From contig JAKSZU010000006.1 of assembly GCA_026018925.1 (NCBI GenBank), forward strand, positions 198,077,449 to 198,141,448: a stretch of 64,000 nt of DNA, read 5' to 3'. This document shows positions 61,505-64,000 of the stretch, piece by piece. A model generated the notes under the pieces. It saw nothing but the letters and a program-made list of their open reading frames with translations. It ran no database searches and was not told the origin of the DNA. Source of the DNA: Tupaia tana. Its lineage: Eukaryota > Chordata > Mammalia > Scandentia > Tupaiidae. The stretch's first letter is position 1; the number at the start of each line of letters is the position of its first letter. A program made the translations under genes and the position numbers.

Positions 61505-61749
61505 TTTTTTTTTTTAATTGCCAGAGGGAGTGTGTACTCACTAGAGAGAGAGGGAGCAAGAGAGAGAAATAGGAAATAAGGACCTTTCATGGATGGTGTG
61601 GTCATTCTTTCATTTCTCCTTCCTGTCAGGATTTGGGTATGTACACACATTCATGTAGCATGTTTTTCAAGGACTTGAACTGTGGTTGGCCATGTGAGAT
61701 TCGGCTCTCTACACACAGTGCTTAACCTCTATGTTATGGGGCTGGCCCT
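61505..61749 (-). mobile_element. Class C SINE
   Basis: AATTGCCAGAGGGAGTGTG, GGTGTGGTCATTCTTTC, CTTGAACTGTGGTTGGCC, head TATGGGGCTGGCCC. Confidence 0.85.
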
Positions 61750-61754
61750 ACAAA

Positions 61755-62020
61755 TTATTTTTAATAAATATGTAGTAGCTTTGTATATTTCATAATTTAT
61801 TTAACCTAATTTTTATTGTTATACATTTATAATTTTCTCTCATTTTTTATGATAGTAAATGATTCTGAGAAGAGCAACCTCATGTGTAAATATTTACGTA
61901 CTTCTCTAGGTATTTCTTTAAAACAGAGTCCTAGAAATAGAGTTACTGGGTCAAGGGACATACGAACAAGATCCAAAGGCAAAAAAGTGGTGAGAGTTAC
62001 TGTCTTTGGTTATTGCCTAA
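61755..62020. mobile_element. Probable old L1 fragment
   Basis: AAACAGAGTCCTAGAAATAG and GTTACTGGGTCAAGGGACAT are old-L1-type words. Interrupted by the next SINE. Confidence 0.5.
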
Positions 62021-62034
62021 GAAAGACAAAACCT

Positions 62035-62308
62035 GGGACCAGCAGTTAGCGTAATGGTTATGTCACTGGACTCCCATGTAGTCGACCGCGGATTGAGTCC
62101 CAGACCCGGTGGCTTAAACTCACGCCGGGCGCGTGTGCGTGCGTGCCCAAGATCCCAAGAGGAGAATGGAGGAGAAGGGATTGCGGCATGGCCATCCCCC
62201 CAGGGGGTGATTTCTCGCTTTCTGTCTCTCTGTCTCTCTCTCTCTGTCTGTCTTGCGAGCACACGAGCCCTATAGCAAAAACCTCTCCAAAAAAAAAAAG
62301 AAAAAAAA
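62035..62308 (+). mobile_element. Young class A SINE
   Basis: Near consensus with preserved CpGs (CGCCGGGCGCGTGTGCGTG). Perfect 14-bp TSD GAAAGACAAAACCT (62,021-62,034 and 62,309-62,322). Confidence 0.97.
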
Positions 62309-62322
62309 GAAAGACAAAACCT

Positions 62323-62910
62323 TTCTCAGGATCCTCCTTCCCTAGCAGATTTTCCCTTCTGTCTCAGGGACAGTATTGCATCACATACACGTGCAGAAAC
62401 CAGTACTGGCAAGGGTACTGGGTCTATGTGATTGCTTTAGACTATCTATTGACAGATGCAACCTACAGGATTCAATCCTACAAAAAAATTGTTTTTCTGT
62501 TAATAATGAAGATTTAGGAGTAGCTATTGTGTAGGGATCAAGTTCTTTCCATACTTGATGCAGGATATTAAAATGTTAAAAACCTTTTCTAATTTGATTG
62601 TTCTTCTTTGTTATCTTTGTTTACATTTCTTTGATTATTCATGGGTGGATCTGTACTTTTTTATATATTAATACTTCTTGCCCATTGTATTTCTTGTGTG
62701 ATTTGCTGAGTCATGATATTTCATATTTCACACACAGACACATCTGTGCAAACATGACTGTGTTTTATATTTTGGATCCTACAGAATGCCAAGCTGGTGT
62801 TTATCACAGGGTTGGCACAAGATATATAGCCTTTGTCAGATGATTGGATGCCTACATATGTATGTGCATACACACAGATCGGTGTGTATGTTGAAGTAAG
62901 AAGTGAGAAC
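62323..62910. other. Unassigned non-coding DNA
   Basis: Nothing recognised. Confidence 0.4.
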
Positions 62911-63178
62911 AGGGCCAGTCAGCAGCATGGTGGTTAAGATGACAGGATCCCACAGCTAACTATGCTGTTTGTGTCCATGACCCAGTGGCTTGAGAAATAT
63001 ACCAGACACATGTGCATATTGCCGAAACTCCCAAGGGAATTGAGAAGAGAGGATTGTGGTGTGATTGTCCCTCGCCCTGCCTCCTGCCCAGGGTGCCTTC
63101 TCACTTTCTCTATCTCTCTCTCCAATCAGTGCATGTACTCTCTAGAATATTAAAAAAAGAAAGAGAGAGAGAGAGAAT
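62911..63178 (+). mobile_element. Class C SINE
   Basis: CAGGGCCAGTCAGCAGCATGG head, GGTTAAGATGACAGGATCC, GAGAAATATACCAGACAC, TGTACTCTCTAGAATATT. Confidence 0.85.
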
Positions 63179-63427
63179 AGCTGGGGGAGTAGTTCACAGT
63201 GCAACTGATCTGTAAGGACTGAAAAGTTGTGGGGAAGAGAGCTAAGGTTGCCTAGGAACAGAATAAGACATCAGACAACCATATTCAAAACTCAGATGTC
63301 TTTTCTATTAGTATTATTCATCAATTAGTTTTTGAATCAGTCTTACAATGACCACTACAATGTCATCTTACTTAAACCAAGAGATCTTTGAAGGCTATGA
63401 AGAAAAGAAAAATTAACCACTTAGAGG

Positions 63428-63464
<37 letters not shown>

Positions 63465-64000
63465 AAAACCCAGACATTAATTACAGAATTGTTCTCCCTG
63501 CCTGTGGTCTTTTTATTAATGAGTCCTCGTGTAATTATCATCCAGTTTTCTAAGTATGAATATGTAGTCAGGAGAAATTGTCATGATCTCTAAATGAAGG
63601 CTAAAATTACAGAACTGTAGAGAGTAACAGCAAGAAATATTGGTCTATTGCCAAAGAATAGTGAGTCATTGGTTTGAATCCTCAGGTCTATGGGAACTGA
63701 GTAAGTGGGAGAGACACCTGCGAACTTCTTTTGACAACGGTAGAAGTTTGTCTTCAAAACCCAGGAGCTTGATGTTCTGAATGAAGAAAGTGCACAATGT
63801 TGTATCTCATGATTAAAAATAAGAAAGGAATTTGTTGTCATTTAGGGATAACAAAACAAGAAATGCTTTCTATGGAGCCTTAAATCAATGAATCAGGTCT
63901 TTTCTTGTGTGGCTAATGATCATCATCGGCAAGTGATGAATAAGCATTGTGTCCAGGTAATGAATAATTAGGCACCCTTTCGTCTATCAATAACCAGTTC
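63179..64000. other. Unassigned non-coding DNA to window end
   Basis: Contains a (CA)n at 63,430-63,463. No gene or named repeat recognised. Confidence 0.45.

Noticed and set aside
1..64000. Bacterial operons, phage or toxin systems
   Set aside because: Repeat content (MIR, L2, L1, MER5A-like, MaLR-like, tRNA SINEs), microsatellites and lack of dense coding frames point to mammalian non-coding DNA.

Overview
Eukaryotic, almost certainly placental-mammal, AT-rich DNA with no protein-coding exon I can defend. Nearly every long open frame is a frame through a SINE, an LTR or a microsatellite. The window is dominated by one lineage-specific group of tRNA-headed SINEs with Pol III A-box and B-box motifs (for example TAGCGTAATGG and GGTTCGAGTCC). 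Ancient mammal-wide repeats (L2, MIR, L1M/HAL1-type LINEs, a MER5A-like hAT, MaLR-type LTRs) lie beneath them. This SINE does not match what I know of Alu, B1/B2, ID, Can, ERE, CSINE or CHR. It best fits my recollection of the tRNA-derived CYN SINEs of colugos (Dermoptera). I put colugo at roughly 50 percent; the SINE consensus should be searched to settle it.

I use four working SINE classes, named by me. Class A is long (about 250 bp plus tail) and young: head GGGACCAGCAG, then a GGAGAATGGAGGAGAAGG body block and an end CCTATAGCAAAAACCTC plus poly(A). Class B is short (about 130 bp): the same head runs straight into TTGCTTTCTCACTCTC and ends GGTCAAATT plus AAATAAATAAA. Class C is long and older: GGCCAGC head, GTGGTTAAGGTGGCTGGATCC, then AAACATGCTGGG. 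Class D is the most decayed and is usually seen as GAGAGAGAG, GGGTCTT, CCAGTCTCAGCCAG. About 70 copies occur, many with clear target-site duplications (TSDs). Six loci show one copy nested in another, always a younger class inside an older or equal one.

Layout: 1-8.4 kb is SINE-rich with an antisense L2. From 8.4 to 13.55 kb no SINE is seen; this gap holds a small CpG-rich segment (about 8.9-9.3 kb) with a TATA motif and a splice-donor-like site, the only candidate promoter. From 13.5 to 37.3 kb there is dense SINE, L1M, MIR, MaLR and MER5A sequence. From 37.3 to 41.9 kb SINEs are scarce, with L1 and L2 3' ends and an antisense gammaretrovirus-like LTR (about 40.95-41.42 kb). From 41.9 to 49.7 kb there are nested SINEs, a betaretrovirus-like solo LTR (45,170-45,865) with tandem CCAAT boxes, and a mariner-type MITE. 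From 50.5 to 55.5 kb old antisense L1/HAL1 sequence carries young SINEs. From 56 to 64 kb there are SINEs, MIRs, two related MITEs and a recent L1-like 3'-end insertion with a 15-bp TSD.

No multi-gene system is present. The most noteworthy items are the 24-bp CCAAT repeat array and PBS-like motif inside the solo LTR, a class-A SINE subfamily with a shared change in the Pol III B-box, the palindromic mariner MITE, and a poly(A)-tailed insertion that splits a class-A SINE.
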